Notes: generated by a model from the letters alone, not told the origin. A DNA stretch of 64,000 nt from Leifsonia shinshuensis (GCF_013410375.1 NZ_JACCFL010000001.1:2542001-2606000), one strand, 5' to 3'; numbered from the stretch's first letter, positions 25,138-33,361 are shown. Translations and numbers: made by a program.

Positions 25138-25691
25138 GGCGCGTCGCCGTGGTCGCGGCCGCAGCGCTGCTCGCCGTCGGCGGCGTGCTGCCGGCCGCCG
25201 GCGCCGCGCACGCGGCGGACCTCGTGACCGTCCAGATGCCCGGCCCCGGCCACCGGACGACGTGGTCGACCACGGTCCAGAACCCGGCGTCCTCCACCGC
25301 GACGGTCGTCCTCGCCGTGGCGGACGTCGGCGGCCCCGCGTCGCAGCTCGACGACGAGCTCCAGGTCAGCGTCCGGGTGGACGGCGCCACCGTGATCGCA
25401 CAGACGCCGCTGCGCCGGCTGACGGGAGGCGCGCCGGTCCCGCTCGGGACGGTGGCCGCCGGAGGCGCGAAGACCGTCTCGGGCGACGTGCTCCTCTCCT
25501 CGGCGGCCGGCAACGACTACCAGGGCCTGAGCGCGCAGTTCACGCTCCGGCTCAGCTCCGTCGAATCGCAGGCGCCGCCGCCGCTCGCCGACACCGGCCT
25601 CACCGTGATCGGGGTCGGCGTCCCGCTCGCCCTCATCGCCCTGGGCGTCCTGCTCCGCCTCCGTCGCCGAAAGCCGAGGGAACAGCTATGA
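25134..25691 (+). CDS. surface protein with C-terminal LAxTG-like anchor
   Basis: A 185-residue protein with an ordinary Sec signal peptide (RRVAVVAAAALLAVGGVLPAAGAAHA, cleaving after AHA; positions 2-27, quoted in part). A single beta-rich domain follows. The C-terminus shows LADTG at about residue 150, then a hydrophobic helix (VIGVGVPLALIALGVLL) and a basic tail RLRRRKPREQL. LAxTG-hydrophobic-basic is the sorting signal of class E sortases in high-GC actinobacteria; no sortase gene is in the window. It lacks the AFTD leader, so it probably serves as the wall anchor or base for its neighbours. The GTG start overlaps the previous stop. Confidence 0.72.
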   Translation: MRRVAVVAAAALLAVGGVLPAAGAAHAADLVTVQMPGPGHRTTWSTTVQNPASSTATVVLAVADVGGPASQLDDELQVSVRVDGATVIAQTPLRRLTGGAPVPLGTVAAGGAKTVSGDVLLSSAAGNDYQGLSAQFTLRLSSVESQAPPPLADTGLTVIGVGVPLALIALGVLLRLRRRKPREQL

Positions 25692-27154
25692 AGAAGAGAA
25701 CGCACCGCGTCGCGGGCGTCGCGGCTCTGGCCGTGACGCTGGTGGCCCTGGCCTTCGCCCCGTTGGCCGCCGTCCCCTCGACCACGGCCGCGTACACCGA
25801 CACCGCTGCGGCGGAGACGTCCCCGACCCAGACGCCGCTGCTCACCCAGACGACGCGGATGACTCCGACGAGCACCTACCTGGAGAACACCGCGACCGCC
25901 CTCCAGGACGACGGCACCCTGTGGGTGTGGGGCTTCCGCGGCAACGGCCTCGCCGGGAACGGCACGCTGACCGTCCCGTCCACCGCGCCACCCAGTCCCG
26001 TGGTCCTGCCGAACGACGGCTACACCGGCACGGACCACCGCTACATCGTGAAGGTCGCCGGGACGAGCCTCGACAACTACTACCCGACCGACATCAACTA
26101 CACCGGGCTCGCGGCGCTCTCCGACGACGGCCGGGTCTACACCTGGGGCGGCAGCAGCACGAACAACATCATGGGACGGCCGAGCACGCCGATCCCGTAC
26201 ACGCAGCCCGGGCCGGTCGCCATCCCGGGGACCGTCGTCGACCTCCGCTCCACCTCCAGCGTGCTCCTGGCGCTGACCAGCACCGGGGACCTCTACACCT
26301 GGGGGTACGCGGAGGGACGCGGCATCACCGGGCAGGGCACCGCGACGGCATCCTCGCCTGCGCCGTCGCTCATCCTGTCGGGCGTGCACAGCATCGGCGC
26401 CGGGATGTGGAACGGCTGGGCGATCCGCGGGAACTTCGACGCGAGCGACCCGAACACGGGGGTGTTCTGGTGGGGCTGGGCGAACGCCGGATCGGCCTAC
26501 GCCTCCGACCCGTCCGGCGACAGCCTGGGGGTGAGCCGGTACACCCCCTTCCGATCGAACGTCCTCTCGGTCTACGCCCAGACCGGCTGCGATTCGGTCG
26601 GCGTCGTGATGGGGTCGGCGGCCGACCAGTGCCTCATCCGATCGATGACCGGCCACTACTACGGCAACCAGGTGAACGTCCAGGGGCAGCTGCTGACCTG
26701 GGGCGACGCGACGAACTACGGCACCGGCCGTGCCTACGTCTCCGGGCCGGTCAGCGCCACCCCGCTAATTCTGGCGATGCCGAACGACGACCCCGTCACC
26801 GCGGTCGCCCCGACCCAGGACTACGTGCAGGTGCGCGGCGCGTCCGGCCAGGTGTACATCTACGGCCGGTACTCGTTCGGGCGCGGGCCCGACCCCACGC
26901 AGGGCACACCCTCGCTGACCAACCTCGTGACGCCCGCCCAGATCCTCCCGCTCGGCAGCGCCGTCACCGCCCTCGGCGGGTTCGGCTACTCCGGGACAGC
27001 GCTGAACGCGGACGGCTCGTTCGTGTCCTGGGGCGGCGGTACGGCCGGCGGTAACAACAACACCTACTCCTCGATCATCAACAGCTGGGGCGCCAACACC
27101 ACGCCCACCACCGCGGTCCAGGGGCTGACGACGATGATCACGCCGGGGTCGTGA
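25688..27154 (+). CDS. secreted RCC1-repeat beta-propeller protein
   Basis: A 488-residue exported protein. The leader ends PSTTAAYTDTAAAETSPT, again a TAxxTD junction like SipW substrates. The mature protein is a run of RCC1-type blades whose cores read ALQDDGTLWVWGFRGNG, ALSDDGRVYTWGG, ALTSTGDLYTWGYAEG, GQLLTWGDATNYGTG, GQVYIYGRYSFGRG and ALNADGSFVSWGGG. Six to seven blades indicate a beta-propeller, a fold for protein or glycan binding; a tip adhesin is a plausible role. The ATG overlaps the preceding stop (ATGA). A Cys pair (TGCDS, DQCLI) in the middle may form a disulfide. Confidence 0.8.
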   Translation: MKKRTHRVAGVAALAVTLVALAFAPLAAVPSTTAAYTDTAAAETSPTQTPLLTQTTRMTPTSTYLENTATALQDDGTLWVWGFRGNGLAGNGTLTVPSTAPPSPVVLPNDGYTGTDHRYIVKVAGTSLDNYYPTDINYTGLAALSDDGRVYTWGGSSTNNIMGRPSTPIPYTQPGPVAIPGTVVDLRSTSSVLLALTSTGDLYTWGYAEGRGITGQGTATASSPAPSLILSGVHSIGAGMWNGWAIRGNFDASDPNTGVFWWGWANAGSAYASDPSGDSLGVSRYTPFRSNVLSVYAQTGCDSVGVVMGSAADQCLIRSMTGHYYGNQVNVQGQLLTWGDATNYGTGRAYVSGPVSATPLILAMPNDDPVTAVAPTQDYVQVRGASGQVYIYGRYSFGRGPDPTQGTPSLTNLVTPAQILPLGSAVTALGGFGYSGTALNADGSFVSWGGGTAGGNNNTYSSIINSWGANTTPTTAVQGLTTMITPGS

Positions 27155-27849
27155 TGGGGCAACGGAAACGGCACAGGAGACCGGTCCGGCGGCGGATCGC
27201 ACTCGCCACCATCGCCTCCGGCGCGCTCGTGGTGACGGCCACGCTCCTCACAGCCGGCCAGACGATGAGCGCCTTCACCGACCAGGCCATGCTGAACCTC
27301 GGAACCGACGGCGTCGGAGCCCACCCCTTCGACATCGTCTCGGTGCTCCCCGGCGAGCAGGTCGCCGAGGCCCTGCCGGGCCAGGGCGTGGCGGTGCCGA
27401 TCTCCGGCGACGACGGGTTCGTGCCCGGCCGCACCATCACAGTGGACCTCGGCGTCGCGAACAACACCCCGGACCTCGCCGCCGCCGTCACCGTGACGGT
27501 CAAACCGTCCGACCCGGGCGGCACCGGCCAGGTCGGCAGCAGCCCGAACATCACCCCGTTCCTCCGGGTCACCGTCGTCGACACGACGACGGGGGCCCTC
27601 CTGGTCGGCGGAAGCGCCACCGACCCGACCCAGGGCGCCCCGGTGGCGTCCGCGTCGGGAGTGATCGGGCGCCTCGCGCCGCGCGGCGCACCCGCGCTCG
27701 CCGACGGCAGCACGTGGGTCCCGGGGAACGCCGGCAGCCGCCACGACCTGACGATCACCCTGTTCTATGTCGACACCCCGGACACGGCCGCCTACAACAA
27801 CGGCCGGTCCGCACTGGAGGTGGAATTCGATGGCACGTCGACCCCGTGA
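27151..27849 (+). CDS. secreted TasA/camelysin-like subunit with SipW-type signal peptide
   Basis: A 232-residue exported protein closely resembling the first gene of the operon. The leader junction is TMSAFTDQAMLNLGTDGVGA (first gene: TAAAFTDFANLNLGTNGIGA), and the C-terminus is EVEFDGTSTP (first gene: QAQFNGTSTP). Between them lies an all-beta domain with acidic and Gly-rich loops. The start is GTG 27151, overlapping the previous stop, or ATG 27154. The last 20 bases overlap the signal peptidase gene, so the peptidase and this subunit are made together. Probably a principal fibre subunit. Confidence 0.75.
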   Translation: MMGQRKRHRRPVRRRIALATIASGALVVTATLLTAGQTMSAFTDQAMLNLGTDGVGAHPFDIVSVLPGEQVAEALPGQGVAVPISGDDGFVPGRTITVDLGVANNTPDLAAAVTVTVKPSDPGGTGQVGSSPNITPFLRVTVVDTTTGALLVGGSATDPTQGAPVASASGVIGRLAPRGAPALADGSTWVPGNAGSRHDLTITLFYVDTPDTAAYNNGRSALEVEFDGTSTP

Positions 27850-28396
27850 GCGCCGCCGCTCGCCGATGCAGCTGCTGGGCTCGGTCCTGCTCACGCTCTC
27901 GGCGGTGGCGGGCGCCGTCGCGATCGTCGCCGTCATCGTCTGCGCGGTCGCGGGGATGCGCCCGGTCGTGGTGATCTCCGGTTCGATGGAACCGACCCTG
28001 CCGGTCGGCTCGCTGGTCTTCTACCGCACGGTCCCCGCCGCGGACGCGCGTCCGGGCGAGATCGTGACGGTCCCCCGCCAGGACGGCGGCACCGGCCTCA
28101 TCACCCACCGCGTCGTCAGCACGACGACCACCCCGGCCGGCACGACGCTGCGACTGAAAGGCGATGCCAACAAGACGGAGGATCCGCTGCCGTACCACGT
28201 CACGTCCCTGGGGGCGTATGTCGGGAACGTCCCGGTGGCGGGCACGGTCGCGCTCGCCGCACGGACGCCGCTGGGGATCGCGGCGGTGGGGACGTATGTC
28301 GCGGTGATGGTGGGCGTCATCGTGTTCGGCCGGCGGCGCGAAGGCCCGGCGCGCTCACGGACTCGAGGGCGCCGGGTGGCGCCTGCTGCGGAGTGA
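27830..28396 (+). CDS. sipW: SipW-type (S26B) signal peptidase I
   Basis: A 188-residue membrane signal peptidase of the ER/archaeal-like subgroup. After a basic N-terminus a membrane helix ends in VVVISGSMEPTLPVGS, carrying the nucleophile Ser. The general base is His, not Lys, in LITHRVV, and the third box is RLKGDANKTEDP. A second membrane helix (VGTYVAVMVGVIVFG) and a basic tail end the protein. SipW peptidases process TasA-type precursors with AxTD leaders, and four such precursors are encoded just upstream. The start overlaps the previous gene by 20 bases, with GGAGG at 27816-27820 as ribosome-binding site. Confidence 0.88.
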   Translation: MARRPRERRRSPMQLLGSVLLTLSAVAGAVAIVAVIVCAVAGMRPVVVISGSMEPTLPVGSLVFYRTVPAADARPGEIVTVPRQDGGTGLITHRVVSTTTTPAGTTLRLKGDANKTEDPLPYHVTSLGAYVGNVPVAGTVALAARTPLGIAAVGTYVAVMVGVIVFGRRREGPARSRTRGRRVAPAAE

Positions 28397-28402
28397 GGGA
28401 GC

Positions 28403-28831
28403 TCAGTCCTGCACCAGGACGTTGTCCGACAGCTTCGTCCACCCGGGCCGGAGGTCGCCGGAGGTGACACCGTGCCGGATGAACTCCGCTGCGACGTTCG
28501 CCCGGTCGAGCGTGAGCGCGATCCGCTCACCGGCTCCGCACGACGACGCCCACGTCGCGGGAACCGTGTCCTGGTACAGGATCAGGCACACCACGTCGAA
28601 CTTCTCGCTGAGCTTCTTCGCCAGGTAGATCTCGACCCCGCGATGGCTGGCCACGTGGCGCGCCGTCTCGGGGTCGAACCCGTTCCCGGCGACGAGCCCG
28701 GCCGGCAGGGCGTCAGCGGCGGTCGCCGTCCGCTCCAGCGCCGGGACCGAGTCCGAGGCGCACCCGGCCAGCAGCATGCTAGCAGCGATCGTCACCGCGA
28801 CCGCGGCGCGTCGTCGAACGTCTCTGTTCAC
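28403..28831 (-). CDS. small lipoprotein of unknown function
   Basis: A 142-residue exported lipoprotein: the N-terminal helix ends in MLLAGC, placing the lipidated Cys near residue 24. The remainder has no recognised domain; it contains two further Cys residues (VVCLILYQDT and ASSCGAGE) that may form a disulfide. The GTG start (28829-28831) follows a GGGGG ribosome-binding site. It converges on the signal peptidase gene with only six bases between stops and no terminator, so antisense overlap of the two transcripts is likely. Whether it belongs to the surface system is unknown. Confidence 0.75.
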   Translation of the reverse strand: MNRDVRRRAAVAVTIAASMLLAGCASDSVPALERTATAADALPAGLVAGNGFDPETARHVASHRGVEIYLAKKLSEKFDVVCLILYQDTVPATWASSCGAGERIALTLDRANVAAEFIRHGVTSGDLRPGWTKLSDNVLVQD

Positions 28832-28878
28832 TGTGTCCCCCTTCGCCGCAGTCTAGTGAGGTGCCGGAGGCGACAGCT

Positions 28879-29223
28879 TCAGGGACGGCGTCGCAGCCGG
28901 CCGAGCACGGAGAGTCCGGCGTTCTGGAAGCGGATCGAGAACAGCATGCTGAGGAAGAAGCCGATCAGGCCGCCGATGCCGAGCGCCCACATCGAGGCCG
29001 GGGCCGGCAGTACGAACTGGGCCAGGAGACTGGCGACGAGGACGTAGACGAAGGAGCACAGGAGCGCCACCGCGATGCCGAGGTCCCGACGGCGAGCCTC
29101 CTCGCTCCGCTCCGGGATCGTGAGCTGAAGCAGGACGCCGACGACCCGCCGGCGGACGACCAGGACCGCTGTGGCGAGGATCGCGATCCAGACGACACCC
29201 ACGATCGCGACGAAGTCGTTCAT
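28879..29223 (-). CDS. small integral membrane protein
   Basis: A 114-residue protein with three or four membrane helices: VAIVGVVWIAILATAVLVV, GIAVALLCSFVYVLVASLLAQFVL (part) and ALGIGGLIGFFLSMLF. Loops are short and Arg-rich. No family is recognised. ATG 29221-29223 is used because the in-frame extension crosses a tRNA terminator. It lies directly downstream of tRNA-Ala on the same strand, separated by that terminator. Confidence 0.65.
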   Translation of the reverse strand: MNDFVAIVGVVWIAILATAVLVVRRRVVGVLLQLTIPERSEEARRRDLGIAVALLCSFVYVLVASLLAQFVLPAPASMWALGIGGLIGFFLSMLFSIRFQNAGLSVLGRLRRRP

Positions 29224-29242
29224 GACAGGCACACTAACGCAG

Positions 29243-29270
29243 AAGGCCGGCTTCCGAAGAAGCCGGCCTT
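29243..29270 (-). terminator. terminator after tRNA-Ala
   Basis: An 11-bp perfect stem, AAGGCCGGCTT paired with its complement, around a CTTCGG-type stable loop on the minus strand. It ends the tRNA-Ala transcript. Confidence 0.8.
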
Positions 29271-29280
29271 TCCGTTTCGG

Positions 29281-29353
29281 TGGATCTGAGGGGACTCGAA
29301 CCCCTGACCCCCTGCATGCCATGCAGGTGCGCTACCAGCTGCGCCACAGACCC
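29281..29353 (-). tRNA. tRNA-Ala (anticodon GGC)
   Basis: On the minus strand the acceptor stem GGGTCTG pairs with CAGATCC. The anticodon stem CCTGC/GCAGG holds the loop ATGGCAT, so the anticodon is GGC. The T arm reads AGGGG-TTCGAGT-CCCCT. Length is 73 bases and CCA is not encoded. Confidence 0.95.
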
Positions 29354-29375
29354 GTATTCAATTTGAACTGCATTT

Positions 29376-29391
29376 CCCGGGTCTCCCCGGG
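29376..29391. repeat. CCCGGG hairpin upstream of tRNA-Ala, downstream of rsfS
   Basis: Inverted repeat CCCGGG-TCTC-CCCGGG. On the minus strand it lies after rsfS and before tRNA-Ala; it could be a weak terminator of the nadD-rsfS operon or a processing structure ahead of the tRNA. Confidence 0.45.
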
Positions 29392-29468
29392 CAACTCATC
29401 AAGCGTACTACACGCGGGCGGCGCAACGTAAATCGGGCGCGCAGCCCGGGCGTGTGGCCGCCGGACCG

Positions 29469-29843
29469 CTAGTCCGCGGTGTGGACTGGCAGCTCCAGCG
29501 GGAGGACGGGGCAGTCCTTCCAGAGGCGCTCGAGGGCGTAGTACATGCGGTCCTCCTCGTGGAAGACGTGCACGACGAGGTCGCCGAAGTCGAGGAGGAT
29601 CCAGCGGCCCTCCGACTTGCCCTCGCGGCGCAGCGTGCGGACGCCGGCCTCGTTGAGGCGGTCCTCCACCTCGGAGGCGATCGCGATCACGTTGCGCTCG
29701 ACCGAGCCGGACACCAGGAGGAACGCGTCGGTCAGCGGCAGCGGGCCGGAGACGTCGAGCGCCACCAGGTCGATGCCGCCCTTCGAGTCGGCCGCCGCGG
29801 CGGCGAGCTGCAGGATGTCCCGAGCGTGCGGGGAGGCGGTCAC
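29469..29843 (-). CDS. rsfS: ribosomal silencing factor RsfS
   Basis: A 124-residue RsfS (DUF143) protein that binds ribosomal protein L14 and blocks joining of the ribosomal subunits in poor nutrients. Family landmarks are the LVALDVSGPLPLTDAFLLVSG stretch (residues 26-46, quoted in part), EGKSEGRWILLDFGDLVVHVFHEEDRMYYALERLW toward the end, here only named by its core GDLVVHVFHEEDR. The GTG start (29841-29843) lies 58 bases after the upstream gene on the same strand. The order nadD-(hypothetical)-rsfS is common in actinobacteria, supporting the call. Confidence 0.94.
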   Translation of the reverse strand: MTASPHARDILQLAAAAADSKGGIDLVALDVSGPLPLTDAFLLVSGSVERNVIAIASEVEDRLNEAGVRTLRREGKSEGRWILLDFGDLVVHVFHEEDRMYYALERLWKDCPVLPLELPVHTAD

Positions 29844-29901
29844 AGAGAGTCCTTCGGAAGAGAGCGGTGAGGAAGGGAGCGGGTCGGCACGGCGCGGGTC
29901 A

Positions 29902-31140
29902 TCAGAAGACGTGGAGCACGTACGCCGCGATCAGCAGGCCGATCACCCCGACGGCGAGCACGCCGGCGGTCACCATGAGCACGACGGGGAGCGCGTTGCC
30001 GCGCTTCTTCGGCGGGGCGATCACGCCGCGCGTCGAGGTGTGCGTGCTGATGGCGCGGGAGGCGCGCACGGGCGCGACCTCGGAGGTGTTGAACTCGTTC
30101 TCCTCGCTGTCCAGCAGCCGGTCGATGTCGGACGAGTCGATGCGGTCGTGCGCGCCGGTCGCCCCCATCGTGCGCGGGAGGTCGATCGAGCCCGTGACGA
30201 GGATCTCGCCCGTGCTGGTCAGCGGCCCGGTCGCGTCCGCCTGCGGGAGCGACGGGAGGATGAGCGCGTTGGTCGTCGTCGCGGCCGTCGAGTGGCCGAC
30301 ATTGCGGGAGGTGATCGGCTCAGAGCCGTCCTCCAGCTCGGCGGCGGTGGACCAGTGGCCGGTCGGCGGGGTGAAGGGACGGCGCTCCTGCGCGGAGGTG
30401 TCCTCCTCCGCGGGCGTTGCCGGAGCGGGCGTTGCCGCAGCGGGCGCGGCCGGAGCGGCAGCGGCCGGGACAGCGGCCGTCGGAGCAGCGGAGCTCGGCG
30501 CCCCGAATGCGGTGAAGACCGACGTCGGCGACGACGTCACGTCGGTGTCGGCCGGCGCGGACGGCGCCACGGCGGGCGCCGCGCTGTCGGTGAACGCGAC
30601 GGGCACGATCGGCTCGGCGATGGCCGGCGAGTGGTTCGCCTGCTGGTTGGCGGCCTGCGCCTGCAGCATCGCCCGGAGCTCGCGGCGGGTCAGGGTGCGC
30701 TCGCCGTCCGTCTCCGGCTCGGACGCCTGCGCGGCGGAGCCGGGCAGCACGGCCATCGGCTGCGTCACGGGCTCCGGCTTGGACAGGTCGGGAGACTGGC
30801 GGAAGAGGTCGAAGGAGGACGCGTCGGACCCGGGCTCCGTGGTCGCGCGCTGCGGCGCGCTGAAGAGGAGGTTGTCGAAGCTGCCGCCCGAGGACACCCC
30901 GGGCTCGGCGAAGGCGGTGGCGGGGATGGCCGGGGCCTGGGCCTCGTCGTCCTGCGGAGCGGCGTCCCGTGGGACGCCGGGGGTCGACGAGGTCTCGGGG
31001 ATCTCCCCCGCCGGCGTGGTCTCGGAGGTGCCGGCACGGCGCGACGCCTGACGAGCCGCCGTGCGCTCGTTCTCTCTGGCCTGTCGCCGTGTCTGCGGCG
31101 GCGGGCTCGCTTCCGCTGGCTTCTCAGGCCATAACGTCAT
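29902..31140 (-). CDS. tail-anchored, low-complexity hypothetical protein between nadD and rsfS
   Basis: A 412-residue protein, not assigned to a family. Most of it is disordered, rich in Ala, Pro, Thr, Ser and Glu, with basic patches in the first 50 residues ([14 protein letters not shown]) and an island [20 protein letters not shown] near 170. The only membrane segment is at the very C-terminus ([24 protein letters not shown], part), preceded by APPKKRGN, so it should be tail-anchored with its bulk in the cytosol. Its ATG overlaps the nadD stop (ATGA), so it is translated with NadD. Microbacteriaceae often have such a gene in this slot. Confidence 0.72.
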   Translation of the reverse strand: MTLWPEKPAEASPPPQTRRQARENERTAARQASRRAGTSETTPAGEIPETSSTPGVPRDAAPQDDEAQAPAIPATAFAEPGVSSGGSFDNLLFSAPQRATTEPGSDASSFDLFRQSPDLSKPEPVTQPMAVLPGSAAQASEPETDGERTLTRRELRAMLQAQAANQQANHSPAIAEPIVPVAFTDSAAPAVAPSAPADTDVTSSPTSVFTAFGAPSSAAPTAAVPAAAAPAAPAAATPAPATPAEEDTSAQERRPFTPPTGHWSTAAELEDGSEPITSRNVGHSTAATTTNALILPSLPQADATGPLTSTGEILVTGSIDLPRTMGATGAHDRIDSSDIDRLLDSEENEFNTSEVAPVRASRAISTHTSTRGVIAPPKKRGNALPVVLMVTAGVLAVGVIGLLIAAYVLHVF

Positions 31141-31739
31141 GCCACGCTCCGATACAAGTGATGTTTGGAGATGTACTGGACCACCCCGTCGGGGACGAGG
31201 TACCAGACGGGGAATCCCCTGCTCACCCGGCTCCGGCAGTCGGTGGACGAGATCGCCAGGGCCGGAACTTCCAACAAGCTTACGTCCTGTTTCGGCAATC
31301 CAGAAATATTGAGGTCGTGTCCCGGGCGACTCACAGCCACGAAATGAGCGAGCTTCCACAGCTCGTCGATGTCGCGCCAGCTGAGGATCTGCGCGATGGC
31401 GTCGGCGCCCGTGATGAAGAAGAGCTCCGCGTCCGGGCGCTCCTCGCGCAGGTCGCGGAGCGTGTCGATCGTGTAGGTCGGGCCGACCCGGTCCACGTCG
31501 ACCCGGCTCACGGTGAAGCGCGGGTTGGAGGCCGTGGCGATCACCGTCATCAGATAGCGGTGCTCCGCCGGCGTGACCTCGCCCTTCTGCCAGGGCTGAC
31601 CGGTGGGGACGAAGACGACCTCGTCGAGGTCGAACGACTGCGCGACCTCGCTCGCGGCGACCAGGTGGCCGTGGTGGATCGGATCGAACGTCCCGCCCAT
31701 CACGCCGATGCGTGGACGGCTCTTCTCGGTCAGCTGCAT
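31137..31739 (-). CDS. nadD: nicotinate-nucleotide adenylyltransferase NadD
   Basis: A 200-residue enzyme that adenylates nicotinate mononucleotide to deamido-NAD in NAD synthesis. The nucleotidyltransferase signature [15 protein letters not shown] is at residues 10-24, followed by [10 protein letters not shown], and the C-terminal ISSTDCRSR corresponds to the ISSTxIR motif. The ATG at 31737-31739 gives the family N-terminus; the in-frame extension to 31895 is Arg/Pro-rich noise. It is coupled to the following hypothetical gene by ATGA and precedes rsfS, the usual arrangement. Confidence 0.95.
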   Translation of the reverse strand: MQLTEKSRPRIGVMGGTFDPIHHGHLVAASEVAQSFDLDEVVFVPTGQPWQKGEVTPAEHRYLMTVIATASNPRFTVSRVDVDRVGPTYTIDTLRDLREERPDAELFFITGADAIAQILSWRDIDELWKLAHFVAVSRPGHDLNISGLPKQDVSLLEVPALAISSTDCRSRVSRGFPVWYLVPDGVVQYISKHHLYRSVA

Positions 31740-31767
31740 GCGTGGCGGCGGCTCAGGCCGGGAGGAC

Positions 31768-32010
31768 TCAGTGCCCCTGGGTCGGGTGGCCGGTGCCGTG
31801 GTGGGTGGCGCCCGGGGCCGCGGCGTGCGACGCGGCGTCGGGAGCCGAGCGGTGGCTGTGCCGGTTCGACACGTCGCGGAAGCTGAAGAGGACACCGAGC
31901 AGGCACAGGAAGATGACGATCGCGATCGTGCCGTAGGCCCAGGTGGGCATGGGCAGCTCGACGTGGGCCTCCGCTGCTGCTGCGGCGAGGATGGTCGTCA
32001 ACTGGGACAT
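31768..32010 (-). CDS. small His-rich membrane protein
   Basis: An 80-residue protein with one membrane helix ([21 protein letters not shown], residues 24-44, quoted 20 or fewer) and a C-terminal cytosolic or external tail of about 33 residues that holds seven His, including HSH and THH clusters. The tail could bind a divalent metal, though that is only a composition argument. It lies between proA and nadD with 28 bases to the latter, on the same strand. A family for it is not recognised. Confidence 0.65.
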   Translation of the reverse strand: MSQLTTILAAAAAEAHVELPMPTWAYGTIAIVIFLCLLGVLFSFRDVSNRHSHRSAPDAASHAAAPGATHHGTGHPTQGH

Positions 32011-32068
32011 CGGTGGTGTTCCTTTCGGGGCGATGCGGCGCGAGGCCGCTCCTCAGTCTAGTGGTCGG

Positions 32069-33352
32069 TCACGCGCGGATCTGGCCGGACCCGCGGACGA
32101 CCCACTTGGTGCTCGTCAGCTCGGGCAGCCCCATCGGGCCGCGGGCGTGCAGCTTCTGGGTGGAGATGCCGACCTCGGCCCCGAAGCCGAACTCGCCGCC
32201 GTCGGTGAAGCGGGTCGAGGCGTTCACCATCACGACCGCCGAGTCGACCTCGGCCAGGAAGCGCTCGGCGTTGCCGAGGTCGTTGGTGACGATCGCCTCG
32301 GTGTGCTGGGTGGAGTAGCGGCGGATGTGGGCGATCGCGGCGTCCAGGTCGTCGACGACCCGCACCGAGATGTCGAGGCTCATGTGCTCCGTCGCGTAGT
32401 CCTCGTCGGTGACGGGGACGCCGCCCGGCGCGTACGGCAGCGCCGTCTCGTCGGCGTGGATGGTGACGCCGGCCTCCGCGAGCGAGCCGAGCACGGCGGG
32501 CAGCAGGCGCTCCGCCGCGCCGCGGTGCACGAGCAGGGTCTCGACGGCATTGCAGACGCTCGGCCGCTGGACCTTGGCGTTGCGGACGATGTCCACCGCC
32601 CAGTCCTCGCGCGCGCTCTCGTCCAGCACGATGTGGACGACGCCGGCTCCGGTCTCGATTACGGGGACGCTGGACTGGGTGACGACGGCCTGGATCAGGT
32701 CGGCGCTCCCCCGCGGGATCAGCACGTCGACCAGGCCGCGGGCGCGCATCAGCTCGGTGGCGCCGTCGCGGCCGAATTCGTCGATGGTTTGGGCGGCGTC
32801 CGCCGGCAGGCCCGCGCTCACGAGGGCGTCGCGGACGACCTCGACCAGCACCGCGTTGGTGTTGAGCGCCGCGGTGCCGCCGCGGAGGACGACGGCGTTG
32901 CCGCTCTTGATCGCGAGCGACGCGATGTCGATGGTGACGTTGGGGCGCGCCTCGTAGATGGCCCCGACGACGCCGAACGGCACGCGGGTCTGGGCGATCT
33001 TCACGCCGTTCGGGAGGTCGCTGCCGCGCACCACCTGGCCGACGGGGTCGGTCAGCGCGACGACCTCCAGCACGGCGTCGGCGAGCCCCTGCAGCCGGGC
33101 CGGGGTCAGCGTCAGCCGGTCCAGCAGGCCGGCGGACAGGCCGTTCTCACGGCCGTTGGCGAGGTCGAGCGCGTTCGCGGCGAGGATGCTCTGCTCGGCC
33201 GCGAGCACGCCCTCCGCGATCGCACGCAGCGCCGCGTTCTTCCGGTCGGTCGTCGCGGTCGCGAGCGGGAGCGACGCGGCCTTGGCGGCGACGAGGCGAT
33301 CGGCCACGCTCCGATCGGCGGTGGCGGCGGGGGCGGCGACGGTCGAGGACAT
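32069..33352 (-). CDS. proA: glutamate-5-semialdehyde dehydrogenase ProA
   Basis: A 427-residue cytosolic enzyme of proline synthesis that reduces glutamyl-5-phosphate to the semialdehyde with NADPH. Family marks are VPFGVVGAIYEARPNVTIDI, GNAVVLRGG, VIETGAGVVHIVLD, and the catalytic Cys in QRPSVCNAVETLLVH. Length is typical (about 415-430). It follows proB by nine bases on the same strand, so proB and proA form one transcript together with the obgE-rpmA-rplU genes upstream. The ATG is at 33350-33352. Confidence 0.96.
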   Translation of the reverse strand: MSSTVAAPAATADRSVADRLVAAKAASLPLATATTDRKNAALRAIAEGVLAAEQSILAANALDLANGRENGLSAGLLDRLTLTPARLQGLADAVLEVVALTDPVGQVVRGSDLPNGVKIAQTRVPFGVVGAIYEARPNVTIDIASLAIKSGNAVVLRGGTAALNTNAVLVEVVRDALVSAGLPADAAQTIDEFGRDGATELMRARGLVDVLIPRGSADLIQAVVTQSSVPVIETGAGVVHIVLDESAREDWAVDIVRNAKVQRPSVCNAVETLLVHRGAAERLLPAVLGSLAEAGVTIHADETALPYAPGGVPVTDEDYATEHMSLDISVRVVDDLDAAIAHIRRYSTQHTEAIVTNDLGNAERFLAEVDSAVVMVNASTRFTDGGEFGFGAEVGISTQKLHARGPMGLPELTSTKWVVRGSGQIRA

Positions 33353-33361
33353 GCGTCAAGT

